Shown: positions 45,571-54,739, counted from the stretch's first letter. The stretch is 64,000 bases of DNA from Aeromonas allosaccharophila (GCF_000819685.1 NZ_CDBR01000097.1:50542-114541), one strand, 5' to 3'. The notes: a model not told the origin generated them from the sequence alone. A program made the numbers and translations.

Positions 45571-48126
45571 ATGCAAGATAAACAACTCTCTACCGAGGAA
45601 CTGATCGCCCAGGATGTGGGCGCTCGCCTGCCGCTGGGCATCATGGGCTGGCTCATCACAGCTCTGGCGCTGGCCTGGTCCCTGTTCCAGCTCTGGATCG
45701 CCTCGCCACTCCCCTTCATGGTGGGGTTTGGTGTACTCAATGACACCGAAACCCGCTCCATTCACCTCACCTTTGCCCTGTTGCTCGCTTTTCTGGTGTT
45801 CCCGGCATTTCGCTCCTCGCCGCGGGATCGGGTTCCCCTCGGCGATATCGCCCTCGGCCTGATCGCTGCTGGCGCCGCGTCTTACCTGTTCGTGATGTAT
45901 GAAGCACTGGCGCTGCGTCCCGGCACCCTCACCACCGCCGATCTGGTGACCGCCTGCATCGGCATTCCGCTGCTGCTGGAGGCGGCGCGCCGCGCTCTGG
46001 GGCCGGCACTTGCAGTCATCGCCATCGTCTTTCTGATCTACAGTCTGGCGGGCCCCTGGATGCCGGGACTGCTGGCACACCGTGGAGTAGGCTTCACCGC
46101 GCTGGCCAACCACCAGTGGATCACCACCGAAGGGGTGTTCGGCATCGCCCTTGGCGTCTCCACCAGCTTCGTGTTCCTGTTCGTGCTGTTCGGCGCCCTG
46201 CTGGAACGGGCCGGCGCAGGTCACTACTTTATCCAGCTCGCCTTCAGCCTGCTCGGTCACCTGCGCGGCGGCCCGGCCAAGGCGGCAGTGGTCGCCTCCG
46301 GCCTGACCGGCCTGATCTCCGGCTCGTCGATTGCCAACGTGGTGACCACCGGCACCTTCACCATCCCGATGATGAAGAAGGTGGGCTTCAGTTCAGAGAA
46401 AGCGGGGGCGGTGGAAGTGGCCTCCTCGGTCAACGGCCAGATCATGCCGCCGGTGATGGGGGCTGCGGCGTTCCTGATGGTCGAATACGTGGGCATCCCC
46501 TACGTAGAGATCATCAAGCACGCCTTCCTGCCTGCCGCCATCTCCTACATAGCGCTGCTCTACATCGTCCATCTGGAGGCGCTGAAACTGGGCATGCAGC
46601 CCATCGGCAACCATCAACCCAAACCCTGGCTGCGTCGCCTGACCGGCTTTGCCTTTGGCGCGGCCCTCATCAGCGGCCTGTCACTGGCGGTCTACTATGG
46701 CCTCGGCTGGCTCAAACCTGCTCTGGGTGACTACGCCCTGCCGGGGATCTCGGTACTGCTGGCTGCCACCTATGTGGCCCTGTTGAAGATCGCCGCCAGC
46801 AATGAACCGCTGCCTGCCGAAGATCCCGACAAGCCGCTCACCGAGTTGCCCAACACCCGCGCCGTGCTGCTCTCCGGCCTGCACTTCCTGCTGCCGGTGG
46901 TAGTACTGGTATGGTGCCTGATGGTGGAACGCCTCTCGCCGGGGCTGTCGGCCTTCTGGGGTACCGTGATGCTGGTGATCATCCTGCTGACCCAGCGCCC
47001 GCTGCTCAACTGGCTGCGCAAGGACGGCAAGCACGACTACGGCACCGTCGCTGACGGCGTGGTGGATCTGCGGGAAGGACTGGTTGCCGGTGCCCGCAAC
47101 ATGATCGGTATCGGCATTGCCACCGCCACCGCGGGGATTATCGTGGGTGCTGTATCCCAGACCGGGGTTGGTCTGGTGCTGGCGGATCTGGTGGAGTTCC
47201 TCTCCATGGGCAACCTGCTGCTGATGCTGCTGCTTACCGCACTGCTGAGCCTGATCCTTGGCATGGGGCTGCCCACCACTGCCAACTACATCGTCGTCTC
47301 CAGCCTGCTGGCACCGGTGGTAGTGACGCTGGGGCAGCAAAACGGGCTGATCGTGCCGCTTATCGCAGTGCACCTGTTCGTCTTCTACTTCGGCATCATG
47401 GCGGATGTGACGCCACCGGTGGGACTGGCTTCGTTCGCGGCTGCGGCTGTCTCCAAGGGCGATCCCATCAAGACCGGGATCACCGCCTTCTACTACAGCC
47501 TGCGTACCGCGGCGCTGCCGTTCCTGTTTATCTTCAACACCGATCTGCTGCTGATCGACGTGGACTTCGCCCACGGAGTGCTGATCTTCATTGTGGCGAC
47601 CATCGCCATGCTGATCTTCGCCGCCGCCACTCAGGGCTGGTTCCTGGTGAAGAGCCGCTGGTACGAGAGCGTGCTGCTGTTGCTGGTCGCCTTTACCCTG
47701 TTCCGCCCGGGTTTCTGGATGGACATGGTGCACGACCCCTATCGCGAGACCCCGCCTGCCCAGCTGGCCCAAACCATGGGTGAAGTGGAGGCGGAGAGCA
47801 CCCTGCGGCTGCGGATCCTCGGTGAAGATGCCGTAGGCAAGCCACGCAAGTTTACCCTGCTGGTCGCCGTACCGGATGGGGCAAATGGCGAAGAGCGGCT
47901 GGCCAATCTGGGGCTGAGCCTCTATGAGCAGGATGGCAAGACGCTGATCGACAACGTCGCCTTTGGCAGCCCGGCCGCCACCATGGGGCTGGAGTTCGAT
48001 CAGGAGATCCTCACCGTCAAGGCGCCGACCGAGCGATGGACCAAGGAGTGGATGTGGATCCCGGGCTTCCTGCTGTTCGGGGCGATCGTCTGGCTGCAGC
48101 GTCGCCGCAGCGTCAAGGCTGGTTAA
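45571..48126 (+). CDS. TAXI-type TRAP transporter fused permease with DUF3394 tail
   Basis: 851 residues from ATG 45571. It fuses the small (4 helix) and large TRAP permease domains into one chain of many membrane helices, with GLTGLISGSSIANVVTTGTFTIPMMKK, NGQIMPPVMGAAAFLMVEY and GMGLPTTANYIVVSSLLAPV as TRAP-T signatures. The last 110 residues (LRLRILGEDAVGKPRKFTLLVAVPDG to the final helix) form a DUF3394-type periplasmic domain. It imports substrate delivered by the preceding receptor using an ion gradient. Confidence 0.92.
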   Translation: MQDKQLSTEELIAQDVGARLPLGIMGWLITALALAWSLFQLWIASPLPFMVGFGVLNDTETRSIHLTFALLLAFLVFPAFRSSPRDRVPLGDIALGLIAAGAASYLFVMYEALALRPGTLTTADLVTACIGIPLLLEAARRALGPALAVIAIVFLIYSLAGPWMPGLLAHRGVGFTALANHQWITTEGVFGIALGVSTSFVFLFVLFGALLERAGAGHYFIQLAFSLLGHLRGGPAKAAVVASGLTGLISGSSIANVVTTGTFTIPMMKKVGFSSEKAGAVEVASSVNGQIMPPVMGAAAFLMVEYVGIPYVEIIKHAFLPAAISYIALLYIVHLEALKLGMQPIGNHQPKPWLRRLTGFAFGAALISGLSLAVYYGLGWLKPALGDYALPGISVLLAATYVALLKIAASNEPLPAEDPDKPLTELPNTRAVLLSGLHFLLPVVVLVWCLMVERLSPGLSAFWGTVMLVIILLTQRPLLNWLRKDGKHDYGTVADGVVDLREGLVAGARNMIGIGIATATAGIIVGAVSQTGVGLVLADLVEFLSMGNLLLMLLLTALLSLILGMGLPTTANYIVVSSLLAPVVVTLGQQNGLIVPLIAVHLFVFYFGIMADVTPPVGLASFAAAAVSKGDPIKTGITAFYYSLRTAALPFLFIFNTDLLLIDVDFAHGVLIFIVATIAMLIFAAATQGWFLVKSRWYESVLLLLVAFTLFRPGFWMDMVHDPYRETPPAQLAQTMGEVEAESTLRLRILGEDAVGKPRKFTLLVAVPDGANGEERLANLGLSLYEQDGKTLIDNVAFGSPAATMGLEFDQEILTVKAPTERWTKEWMWIPGFLLFGAIVWLQRRRSVKAG

Positions 48127-48146
48127 TCCGCCAGGCAGATGAGACC

Positions 48147-48173
48147 GAGGGCCGCTATTGCGGCCCTCTCTTT
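48147..48173 (+). terminator. Terminator of the TRAP operon
   Basis: GAGGGCCG / CGGCCCTC stem followed by CTTTATT, 20 bp after the permease stop. Confidence 0.75.
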
Positions 48174-48242
48174 ATTGCCTTGCCCTCTGCAGCTCTTGCG
48201 ATGAGCAACAGTCATGGAAAAGGTAAACGGTGGCGAGCGGCC

Positions 48243-48274
48243 AAAAAAGTGGGGTGACATGTCCATGTCACCCC
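48243..48274 (-). terminator. Orphan minus-strand terminator
   Basis: GGGGTGACAT / ATGTCACCCC perfect 10 bp stem with a 4-base loop, followed on the minus strand by ACTTTTTT. The nearest upstream minus-strand gene ends 370 bp away, so it may end a small RNA. Confidence 0.7.
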
Positions 48275-48458
48275 CTCGCAAATAGCATGTTCCATATTGG
48301 AGTCCGGCCGCGCCGGGTCTCTGTTTCACTTTCCGATAGTTCGCGACCCATCTGAAGTGCGCGCCAATTGCAGCGATGCAACTGGCCAGCTACCCGTTAC
48401 AACCTTCGTCCACACGGCAGACAAGCCGCCGTGTTTGTCCTTGCAACTGAAATATTAC

Positions 48459-48490
48459 GCATAAAAACAAAATAAAAAACGTTTTTATGC
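48459..48490. repeat. AT-rich inverted repeat
   Basis: GCATAAAAAC and GTTTTTATGC form a perfect 10 bp inverted repeat with a 12 bp AT-rich spacer. It could be a regulator site or a cruciform-prone sequence; no matching gene is known. Confidence 0.4.
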
Positions 48491-48646
48491 CAATTCCATT
48501 CACATTGGAGTACAAAAAACAGCCTTATCACCACCATTAACTGGTTATAAAACAGTTAGATAGACTCTATCATGGCTATTCACCCGCGATGTGCATCGGC
48601 AAAGGCCTACACGCCTTTGCGAGATCTCGCACAAAAAATGGCCGCC

Positions 48647-49906
48647 TCACAGCCAACGGCGCAGTGGCAACCAGTCGCTCAGGCGGGCTATCAGTCGCCT
48701 TGACCACCCTTCGGGTTTGCGCGGCAATCCACCCGCCTGCTCCTGCCAGCGAGCCAGCCACATTCGCAGCGCCTCGCAGATCGGCGGGCAGTGCAGATGC
48801 AGCATCAGCTCGGTATTGAGAAACAGCGAGCGGGGATCGAGGTTTAGGCTGCCAAACAGCGCCCGCTCCTCCCCCAGCAGGATCAGCTTGGCGTGCAGGC
48901 TGCCGTGGCCGTGGCCGTGGTCAAACTCGGCAACACGGATGCCGCGCCGCAGCAACCAGCCGAGATAACGCTGATAGGCGCCATAGACCAGTGGCACATC
49001 GGTGCTGGCTAGCGAGTTGGTGAGAATGTCGATGGCGACCCCCTGCTGGCGCAGCCGCGCCAGACGGTGCCGAAACCCGCGAGTAAGGATGAGGTAAGGG
49101 GTCACCAACCCCAGCGAGCCAGGATTGTCAGCCAGCTGGCGCCAGAGCTGACGGGCAGTGGTGGGACGGGAGATAAGCCCCTTGCCGGGACGGTCGAACC
49201 ACACCTCGGCCCGCCCCTCATGCCATTGCAGCGGCACATCGCGCTCGTCAAACAGCGCCACAGGCAGATCGTAGACCGTCGCCACCGCCGGATCCGTCAT
49301 GGTGAACAGGAAGTCGTTGACCACCTCTATTTCGGCGGGCAGCAGCTCGCGGCGCAGCAGATGGCGGATGGGGTGACTCCAGCGGCTGTGCCAGAACTGC
49401 TCGAACCCCTGCACCATCTGCTGGCACAGTCCCCCCTGACAGGCGAGATCGAGATCCACGAAGGGGGCTTGCGGATCCAGACCGAAGTAGCGATCGCCAA
49501 TGTTGCGACCGCCGATCAGCGCCAGCTTGCCATCCACCAGCAGCAGTTTGTTATGCATCCGGTGGTTGATGCGGCGAAAGCTGAGCAGCCCCTCCAGCAG
49601 CAGTGCCAGCGGGCGCCAGCCCCGCAGCCAGAAGGGGTTGAACAGCCGCACCTCGATCCCCGGGTAGTGAGCCACCATCTCCAGAAAGCGGTTGTCACCG
49701 GCATAGAGATCATCCACCAGCAGCTGCACCTTGACGCCACGCCGGGCGGCGTGAAGCAGCTCGCTCAGCAGCAGCTTGCCGCTGCTGTCCTCCTCCCAGC
49801 TGTAGTACTGCGCCTGGATCCGCTCTCGGGCATGGCGGATCCAGTGGCAACGCACCTTGAGCGCCAGCAGGGGATCATCGATCAGGGCAAAGGATCCGGG
49901 GATCAT
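48647..49906 (-). CDS. ClsC-like phospholipase D-family protein (cardiolipin synthase type)
   Basis: 419 residues. Resembles E. coli ClsC along its length: IQAQYYSWEEDSSGKLL, VEVRLFNPF-like segment, first HKD motif MHNKLLLVDGKLALIGGRNIGDRYFG, ILTNSLASTDVPLVYGAY and second motif SLHAKLILLGEERALFGSLNLDPRS. In the second motif the Asp of HxK-x4-D is replaced by Gly, while His and Lys remain. Known ClsC makes cardiolipin from phosphatidylglycerol and phosphatidylethanolamine. Activity of this version is uncertain. It is shorter than E. coli ClsC (about 473). Confidence 0.8.
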   Translation of the reverse strand: MIPGSFALIDDPLLALKVRCHWIRHARERIQAQYYSWEEDSSGKLLLSELLHAARRGVKVQLLVDDLYAGDNRFLEMVAHYPGIEVRLFNPFWLRGWRPLALLLEGLLSFRRINHRMHNKLLLVDGKLALIGGRNIGDRYFGLDPQAPFVDLDLACQGGLCQQMVQGFEQFWHSRWSHPIRHLLRRELLPAEIEVVNDFLFTMTDPAVATVYDLPVALFDERDVPLQWHEGRAEVWFDRPGKGLISRPTTARQLWRQLADNPGSLGLVTPYLILTRGFRHRLARLRQQGVAIDILTNSLASTDVPLVYGAYQRYLGWLLRRGIRVAEFDHGHGHGSLHAKLILLGEERALFGSLNLDPRSLFLNTELMLHLHCPPICEALRMWLARWQEQAGGLPRKPEGWSRRLIARLSDWLPLRRWL

Positions 49907-49978
49907 GGTGTCATCCTGCTGTCATGGCCGGGTGTCATAACGCTGGCGAGCCTCTCACATACTCAAAAGGAGTTGCTG

Positions 49979-50155
49979 ATGGAACTGCATGATACCCCGA
50001 TGTTGCGCTATCTGGGCCAGCTCAGCCAGCCAGATCTCATCCCGGCCACCGGCCCCGCCCACTGGTTTTTGCAACACAGGGACGGTGGCTGGCAATTGCC
50101 GACCGTGCAGGCGACCCTGCCGGTCAACCGGCTCAGGGCTGAGCCGCTTCGATAG
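49979..50155 (+). CDS. Small hypothetical protein (58 residues)
   Basis: ATG 49979 is preceded by AAAAGGAG with good spacing. The product MELHDTPMLRYLGQLSQPD... is soluble, with no membrane segment and a Trp-rich middle (AHWFLQHRDGGWQLPTVQ). It is divergent from the ClsC-like gene and its 3' end overlaps the end of the convergent mltF gene by 23 bp. Family not recognised; the strong ribosome-binding site and codon style support a real gene. Confidence 0.6.
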   Translation: MELHDTPMLRYLGQLSQPDLIPATGPAHWFLQHRDGGWQLPTVQATLPVNRLRAEPLR

Positions 50156-51554
50156 CGGCAGCCTTGCCCTCGATCTGGGGCAGGCTGAAACGATAGGCTA
50201 CGTAGTACTTGTAGATGGTGCCGACATAGTTGATCGGCCCCTGCCCGACTTCGTTGGCCACCAGCTGATCCACGTTGCCGAACCAGACGTTGGGATCGAG
50301 CCCCAGCTTCTCCGCCTTGCCTCGCAGCGCCTGCACCCGGTTCGGCCCGGCGTTGTAAGCGGCGAGGGCAAACAGGTGGCGGTTGAGCCGATCCAGCTTG
50401 GGATCATTGAAGTAGGTATCGAGGATCAACCGCATGTAGCGACAGGCGGCCTCCACATTGCCCTCCAGCGTGGTGAGTCTGGCACCGTTGATGCCGACTT
50501 CCCGCCCCGTACTGGGCAGCAGCTGCATGAGGCCCACGGCCCCCTTGGGCGAGCGCGCCTTGGGATTGAGGCCGGACTCCTTGTAGCCAAGCGCTGCCAG
50601 CATCAGCCAGTCGAGATCGTATTGATTGGCGTACTTCTCCAGCACTTTGCGAATGGTCGCGAGGCGCCCCATAGGATCCGGCGCCAGGATATTGCTCATC
50701 TGATCGCTGCGAACCAGCAACCGGCGCAGGGTCATGTCACTGTAAAGGCTGTTGCGGCTGACACTCGCCAGATAGCCATTGACCGCCTTGAGCAGCTCGG
50801 GGCTGTTCTTGCGCAGCGCCCAGGCACTGGTGCCGTTGCTGCGCAGGGGGATCAACTTGTGAGCCTTGAGGCCGGAGATCATCCCACCCAGCCAGATCCG
50901 CCCCTTGTAGCTGTCGGTCACCGTCAGGGGAATAATGCCGGCGGCCACCATCTCCAGCAGATCGCCATCCTGCAGGTATTCGGGCACCGTTTCGATATAG
51001 ACGGGGGGCAACCCCAACTCGCGAAACAACCAGTTGAGCTGGCGCAAACTCTCGTAGTAGCTGGAGCTGGCGCGCACCCAGACCCGCCTGCCGGAGAGCT
51101 GGGTAATGCGGCTGAAGGCGGGCAGGCTCTGCTGGCTCACCACCCACTCCTCTATGGATGAAATGAGCGGCCGGGAGAAGGCCACCTGTTCACGCCGGGT
51201 CGGGGTCACCGTCATGGTCGCAGCCACCAGATCGCCGCGTCCCTCGGCCAGATAGTCCAGCAGCTTGTCCTGGCGCACCGGGATGTAGACCACCTTGAGT
51301 TTGACCTTCTCTTTAGCGAGATAGGTCTTGTTCAGCCAGCGCTCGAAGCCTTGCAGCTGGTTGACCAGAATGCCGTATTGGGAGCCGCGATCGAGAAAAT
51401 AGAAGCCGCGCTCATAGACCACCAGAGCCCTGAGTTCGCGTTTTTGCAGAATGCTTTCGAGGTCCCCGGGTTGGGGCAGACGCAGTGGCTTGAGTTCAGC
51501 CGCCAGCAGGGGAAAACAGCAGAGGGCCAGCAGAACCCAGATCCAGCGTCGCAT
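50133..51554 (-). CDS. mltF: Membrane-bound lytic murein transglycosylase F-like
   Basis: 473 residues from ATG 51554 (MRRWIWVLLALCCFPLLAAEL). An N-terminal solute-binding-like regulatory domain (LVVYERGFYFLDRGSQYGILVNQLQGF) is followed by a SLT domain with catalytic Glu in LGYKESGLNPKARSPKGAVGLMQLLP and AYNAGPNRVQALR. It cleaves peptidoglycan glycan strands to anhydromuropeptides. The N-terminus is a signal peptide without a clear lipobox; attachment may differ from the E. coli lipid-anchored form. Confidence 0.9.
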   Translation of the reverse strand: MRRWIWVLLALCCFPLLAAELKPLRLPQPGDLESILQKRELRALVVYERGFYFLDRGSQYGILVNQLQGFERWLNKTYLAKEKVKLKVVYIPVRQDKLLDYLAEGRGDLVAATMTVTPTRREQVAFSRPLISSIEEWVVSQQSLPAFSRITQLSGRRVWVRASSSYYESLRQLNWLFRELGLPPVYIETVPEYLQDGDLLEMVAAGIIPLTVTDSYKGRIWLGGMISGLKAHKLIPLRSNGTSAWALRKNSPELLKAVNGYLASVSRNSLYSDMTLRRLLVRSDQMSNILAPDPMGRLATIRKVLEKYANQYDLDWLMLAALGYKESGLNPKARSPKGAVGLMQLLPSTGREVGINGARLTTLEGNVEAACRYMRLILDTYFNDPKLDRLNRHLFALAAYNAGPNRVQALRGKAEKLGLDPNVWFGNVDQLVANEVGQGPINYVGTIYKYYVAYRFSLPQIEGKAAAIEAAQP

Positions 51555-51783
51555 CACGATGGCTGCCCCTGCACTGAGGTCACGCCTGCTGCGGGTTGGC
51601 AGCACGGATCACGATAGAAGGTGGGATTGGGGGCAGAGATCCATCGCTGCGTCATGATGTTTGCGCCTTCTGTTGGCCGACTCGCGCCGGGCAAAAACGT
51701 CTGTGGGATAGAGTAACTATAGAACGCCGACCCACAGCAGAAGGGTCAACACGGCAGGCAAACCTGCCGCGTTATCAGACCAC

Positions 51784-52086
51784 TCAGATAGAGCGAGCCC
51801 GCATTTCGAAAATCAGTTTTTCGGCGGTGCAGGTGAATTGCAAGCGGGCTTTCAGGATCACGCCATTGGCGCCCTGGGTCAGTTCGCTGCTCACTTGAGC
51901 TTCGGCAGTGACCTGCTTGGCCAGTGCTTCATAGGCAGCCAGCTTGGCGCGGGCATCAGCCTCGGCCGCGGCTTCAATAACCAGATCCATCACATCGTCG
52001 CCTTCGCCGATGATGGTGCCGATCTCGGCAAAACAGCCGCAGCTGTCACAGGTTTCGTTCAGTTCAACTTTCTCGTCTACAGACAT
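51784..52086 (-). CDS. yfcZ: YfcZ/YiiS-family (DUF406) protein
   Basis: 100 residues. Starts MSVDEKVELNETCDSCGCFAEIGTIIGEGDD with a CxxCxC motif near the N-terminus, then a helical region and a beta end (ARLQFTCTAEKLIFEMRARSI), the DUF406 pattern. Function unknown. It lies 16 bp after a TatA-like gene and may share its transcript. Confidence 0.85.
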   Translation of the reverse strand: MSVDEKVELNETCDSCGCFAEIGTIIGEGDDVMDLVIEAAAEADARAKLAAYEALAKQVTAEAQVSSELTQGANGVILKARLQFTCTAEKLIFEMRARSI

Positions 52087-52102
52087 TTTCTACTCCTACT
52101 GC

Positions 52103-52264
52103 TTATTTCGGATGATTTGCGTCGTCACGCATCGCCTTGCGAAAATCTTTGATGGCGGTACCCAGATCCTCACCTGCACCGGCAAGACGCTTGCTGCCGA
52201 AGACCAGCACAACGACCAGCAAGAGGATCAGCATATGCCAGATATGAATTCCACCGAGTCCCAT
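52103..52264 (-). CDS. TatA/TatE-like twin-arginine translocase component
   Basis: A 53-residue protein from ATG 52264. MGLGGIHIWHMLILLLVVVLVFGSKRL is the TatA helix with FGSKRL hinge, followed by an amphipathic helix (EDLGTAIKDFRKAM) and a short tail. It is shorter than TatA (about 80-90) or TatE (67) and is not next to tatB/tatC. It may act as an auxiliary pore subunit. It lies 16 bp before yfcZ. Confidence 0.88.
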   Translation of the reverse strand: MGLGGIHIWHMLILLLVVVLVFGSKRLAGAGEDLGTAIKDFRKAMRDDANHPK

Positions 52265-52540
52265 AGGGATACTCCCTCACAAAGAGATATCTGTTACTTG
52301 TATCAAAATAGAGCGCAGGGATTGTTGGGCAAAATCAAGGCAGGTGCAAGTGAGCAAATAAATCATAGCCAAAAAATAGGGCGACCCTGAGGTCGCCATA
52401 TTGATTGTGCTACATGTCCCCTCAACCGCTACATCCTGTACCAGTGGTTCATGCGAACCTGAGACCATTCGAGGATAAGATCGCCAAGATATGAAAACAA
52501 ATGGTATAAATTCATCTTAGAATTGAAGAGGATTCATATC

Positions 52541-53509
52541 ATGCTGCTGGAACAACTGGGTCGCATCGACCTCAATTTGCTGATTATCCTGCAAGTACTG
52601 CTGGAAGAGCGCAACGGCAGCAAGGCGGCACGCCGCCTTCATCTGAGCCAGTCCGCCGTCAGCAAGGCCCTCGGCCGTCTGCGCGATACCTTCAACGATC
52701 CCCTCTTCATCCGCTCCGCCTACGGGCTGGAGCCCACCGGCCGCGCCCTTGCGCTGCAACAGCAGTTGCAACCCATCCTGCTGTCGCTGGATAACCTGAT
52801 CCAGCCGCCCGAGTTTGACCCCGCCAGCTCCGAGCGGGAGTTCGTCATCGCCAGCATGGACAGCGCCTTTACCCTGTTTGCCCCGCTCTACCTGAGCGAG
52901 CTGAAACGACAGGCACCACGGATCCGCTTGCGCTATGAGGAGTGGACCGAAAACAGTCTGACCGAAATGAGTCAGGGCCAGGTGGACATCGCCTTCGCGG
53001 TGCGGGAGAACTGCATCAGCTCCGATTACCGGCTCGACACCCTGCCCGACAGCATCTGCCAGCGGGTGCTGGCGGTCGATGATCTCACCTGTCTGGTGCA
53101 GCAGCACCACCCCGCGCTGCGGGAGCCCAACTGGAATCTGGATCACTATCTCAGCTACCCCCATGTGCAGACCTATTGCGAGGGGCGGGACCGCTGGATG
53201 CTGGATCACAAGCTGGCGGAGCAGGATCTCTACCGACGTATCGAGGCGACCGTGCCCTCCTTCGAGGCGGCGCTGCGGATGGGGATGCACTCCGACATGA
53301 TAGTGACGCTCTCCAAGCTCTACGCCCGCCACGCCACCCAGGTCTATCCGCTGTTGCAGCTGCCGCTGCCCATCGGGTTGGACAGCATCTCCCACCTGCT
53401 CATCTGGCATCAGCGTCACAGCGAGGATCCGGGCCACCGCTGGCTGCGGGAATTGCTGCTCTCCCTCATCATGAGCAAACTGGAACCCGCTGCGACCACT
53501 CACGGGTGA
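52541..53509 (+). CDS. LysR-family transcriptional regulator
   Basis: 322 residues from ATG 52541, preceded by AAGAGGA. DNA-binding part IDLNLLIILQVLLEERNGSKAARRLHLSQSAVSKALGRLRDTFNDPLFIRSAYGLEPTGRA belongs to the NodD/LeuO-like subgroup, followed by a substrate-binding fold. It is divergent from the TatA-like/yfcZ pair across 276 bp and convergent with marC-type yhgN. Target unknown. Confidence 0.88.
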   Translation: MLLEQLGRIDLNLLIILQVLLEERNGSKAARRLHLSQSAVSKALGRLRDTFNDPLFIRSAYGLEPTGRALALQQQLQPILLSLDNLIQPPEFDPASSEREFVIASMDSAFTLFAPLYLSELKRQAPRIRLRYEEWTENSLTEMSQGQVDIAFAVRENCISSDYRLDTLPDSICQRVLAVDDLTCLVQQHHPALREPNWNLDHYLSYPHVQTYCEGRDRWMLDHKLAEQDLYRRIEATVPSFEAALRMGMHSDMIVTLSKLYARHATQVYPLLQLPLPIGLDSISHLLIWHQRHSEDPGHRWLRELLLSLIMSKLEPAATTHG

Positions 53510-53532
53510 CCGCCCCCCCTTCTCGGCGGCAC

Positions 53533-53562
53533 AAAAAACGGGGCTCTGCGTAGCCCCGTTTC
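53533..53562. terminator. Bidirectional terminator between LysR gene and yhgN
   Basis: AAACGGGGCT / AGCCCCGTTT stem with A run to the left and TTT to the right between convergent genes. Confidence 0.8.
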
Positions 53563-53585
53563 ATTCACTTCAAGATGTAAACCGC

Positions 53586-54185
53586 TCAGCCCTGACCGGT
53601 CACCGCCAGATAGTGATGTACCCCGTCCAGCAACATCTGGACCGAGATCATCACCAGCAGCATGCCCATCAGCCGTTCCACCGCAGTGAGTCCCCGCTCA
53701 CCCAGCAGCTTGTTGAATACCTCGTAGAACATCAGGATCACCGCACTGGCAGCCCAGGCCAGAAAGAGTGCCAGCGACCAGTCCACCATCCGAGTCGGCT
53801 CCTGATTGGCCAGCAGCATCAAAGAAGCGAGGATCGACGGACCGGCGATCATCGGGATCGCCATCGGCACCAGGAAGGGCTCCTCGCCCGCCGCCAGCCC
53901 GGTCACCCCCCCTTCACTCGGGAAGATCATCTTGATGGCGATCAGGAACAGGATAATGCCCCCCGCAATGCTGACCGCCTCCTGCCGCAGGTTGAGGAAG
54001 CCGAGGATCTGCTGACCGACGAACAGAAACAGCATCATGATGGCCAGCGAGAAGAGCAGCTCGCGCACCATCACCTTGCGACGTCGCTTGGGATCGATAT
54101 GACGCAGGATAGAGAGGAAGACCGGCAGGTTGCCCAGCGGGTCCATGATCAGAAACAGCATGACTGCGGCAGAGAAAGTATCCAT
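53586..54185 (-). CDS. yhgN: MarC-family integral membrane protein
   Basis: 199 residues, six membrane helices; FLIMDPLGNLPVFLSILRHIDPKRRRKV and the central PMIAGPSILASLMLL are MarC/UPF0056 hallmarks. The length and sequence pattern match YhgN. Transport function is suspected but unproven in the family. Confidence 0.88.
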   Translation of the reverse strand: MDTFSAAVMLFLIMDPLGNLPVFLSILRHIDPKRRRKVMVRELLFSLAIMMLFLFVGQQILGFLNLRQEAVSIAGGIILFLIAIKMIFPSEGGVTGLAAGEEPFLVPMAIPMIAGPSILASLMLLANQEPTRMVDWSLALFLAWAASAVILMFYEVFNKLLGERGLTAVERLMGMLLVMISVQMLLDGVHHYLAVTGQG

Positions 54186-54284
54186 ACAACGCCCGGGCTA
54201 CGCCCTGAATAGGGAAAAGAGAGGGGGCGAAATATAGCAAAGGGCGAAGAATTGAGCGAGCGCCATGATGCGCTCGCAGCGGGA

Positions 54285-54530
54285 TTAACCGTGGTTGCAG
54301 ATCTTGTCGGCATGAGTCTGGAAGCCCTCTGCCGAGTCGATAAATTTGCCGCGAGCGGCCAGGAAGTCGATCAGCGCCTCCGCATCCATCTCGCTGGCGC
54401 TGCAGGTATGAAAACGGGCCTCGGCACCGAACCGCTCGGCCATCGCCTGTTTCAGGCTGGCACGGGTAAATTGCCCCCCTTGTGCCAACATCATCTCCAT
54501 CACTTCGTGACCATGAACCGATTGCGACAT
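54285..54530 (-). CDS. yecH: YecH-family (DUF2492) small protein
   Basis: 81 residues: MSQSVHGHEVMEMMLAQGGQFTRASLKQAMAERFG...FHTCSASEMDAEALIDFLAARGKF...CNHG. His, Cys and the HGHEVM motif match the DUF2492/YecH family, suspected to bind metal. Monocistronic in appearance, with a hairpin downstream at 54255-54276. Confidence 0.85.
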   Translation of the reverse strand: MSQSVHGHEVMEMMLAQGGQFTRASLKQAMAERFGAEARFHTCSASEMDAEALIDFLAARGKFIDSAEGFQTHADKICNHG

Positions 54531-54739
54531 CTCTCACCTCAATAATGAACATATTTAATGCCAATTAAATATCTCCCCGCCCGGGGGGATCTTGATATAG
54601 GCCAATAAATTGCGCATTTCCTGGTCAGGGGAGTGGTCACCGCCACCGCTTTGTCGATAATGTGGCAACCCGCGTCAGGGATCGCTACACTGGCGCCCCT
54701 TTTTGGCCATCGCAGACAATGTATAAGGATATTGGCGTC

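Larger units (their letters stand above)
48127..48646. other. 520 bp intergenic region with opposed terminators, no protein gene
   Basis: Starts with the TRAP operon terminator (48147-48173), then a minus-strand terminator (48243-48274) that ends no known gene, a CACGGCGG / CTGCCGTG hairpin (about 48413-48433) and an AT-rich inverted repeat (48459-48490). A minus-strand small RNA ending near 48243 is plausible. Confidence 0.5.
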
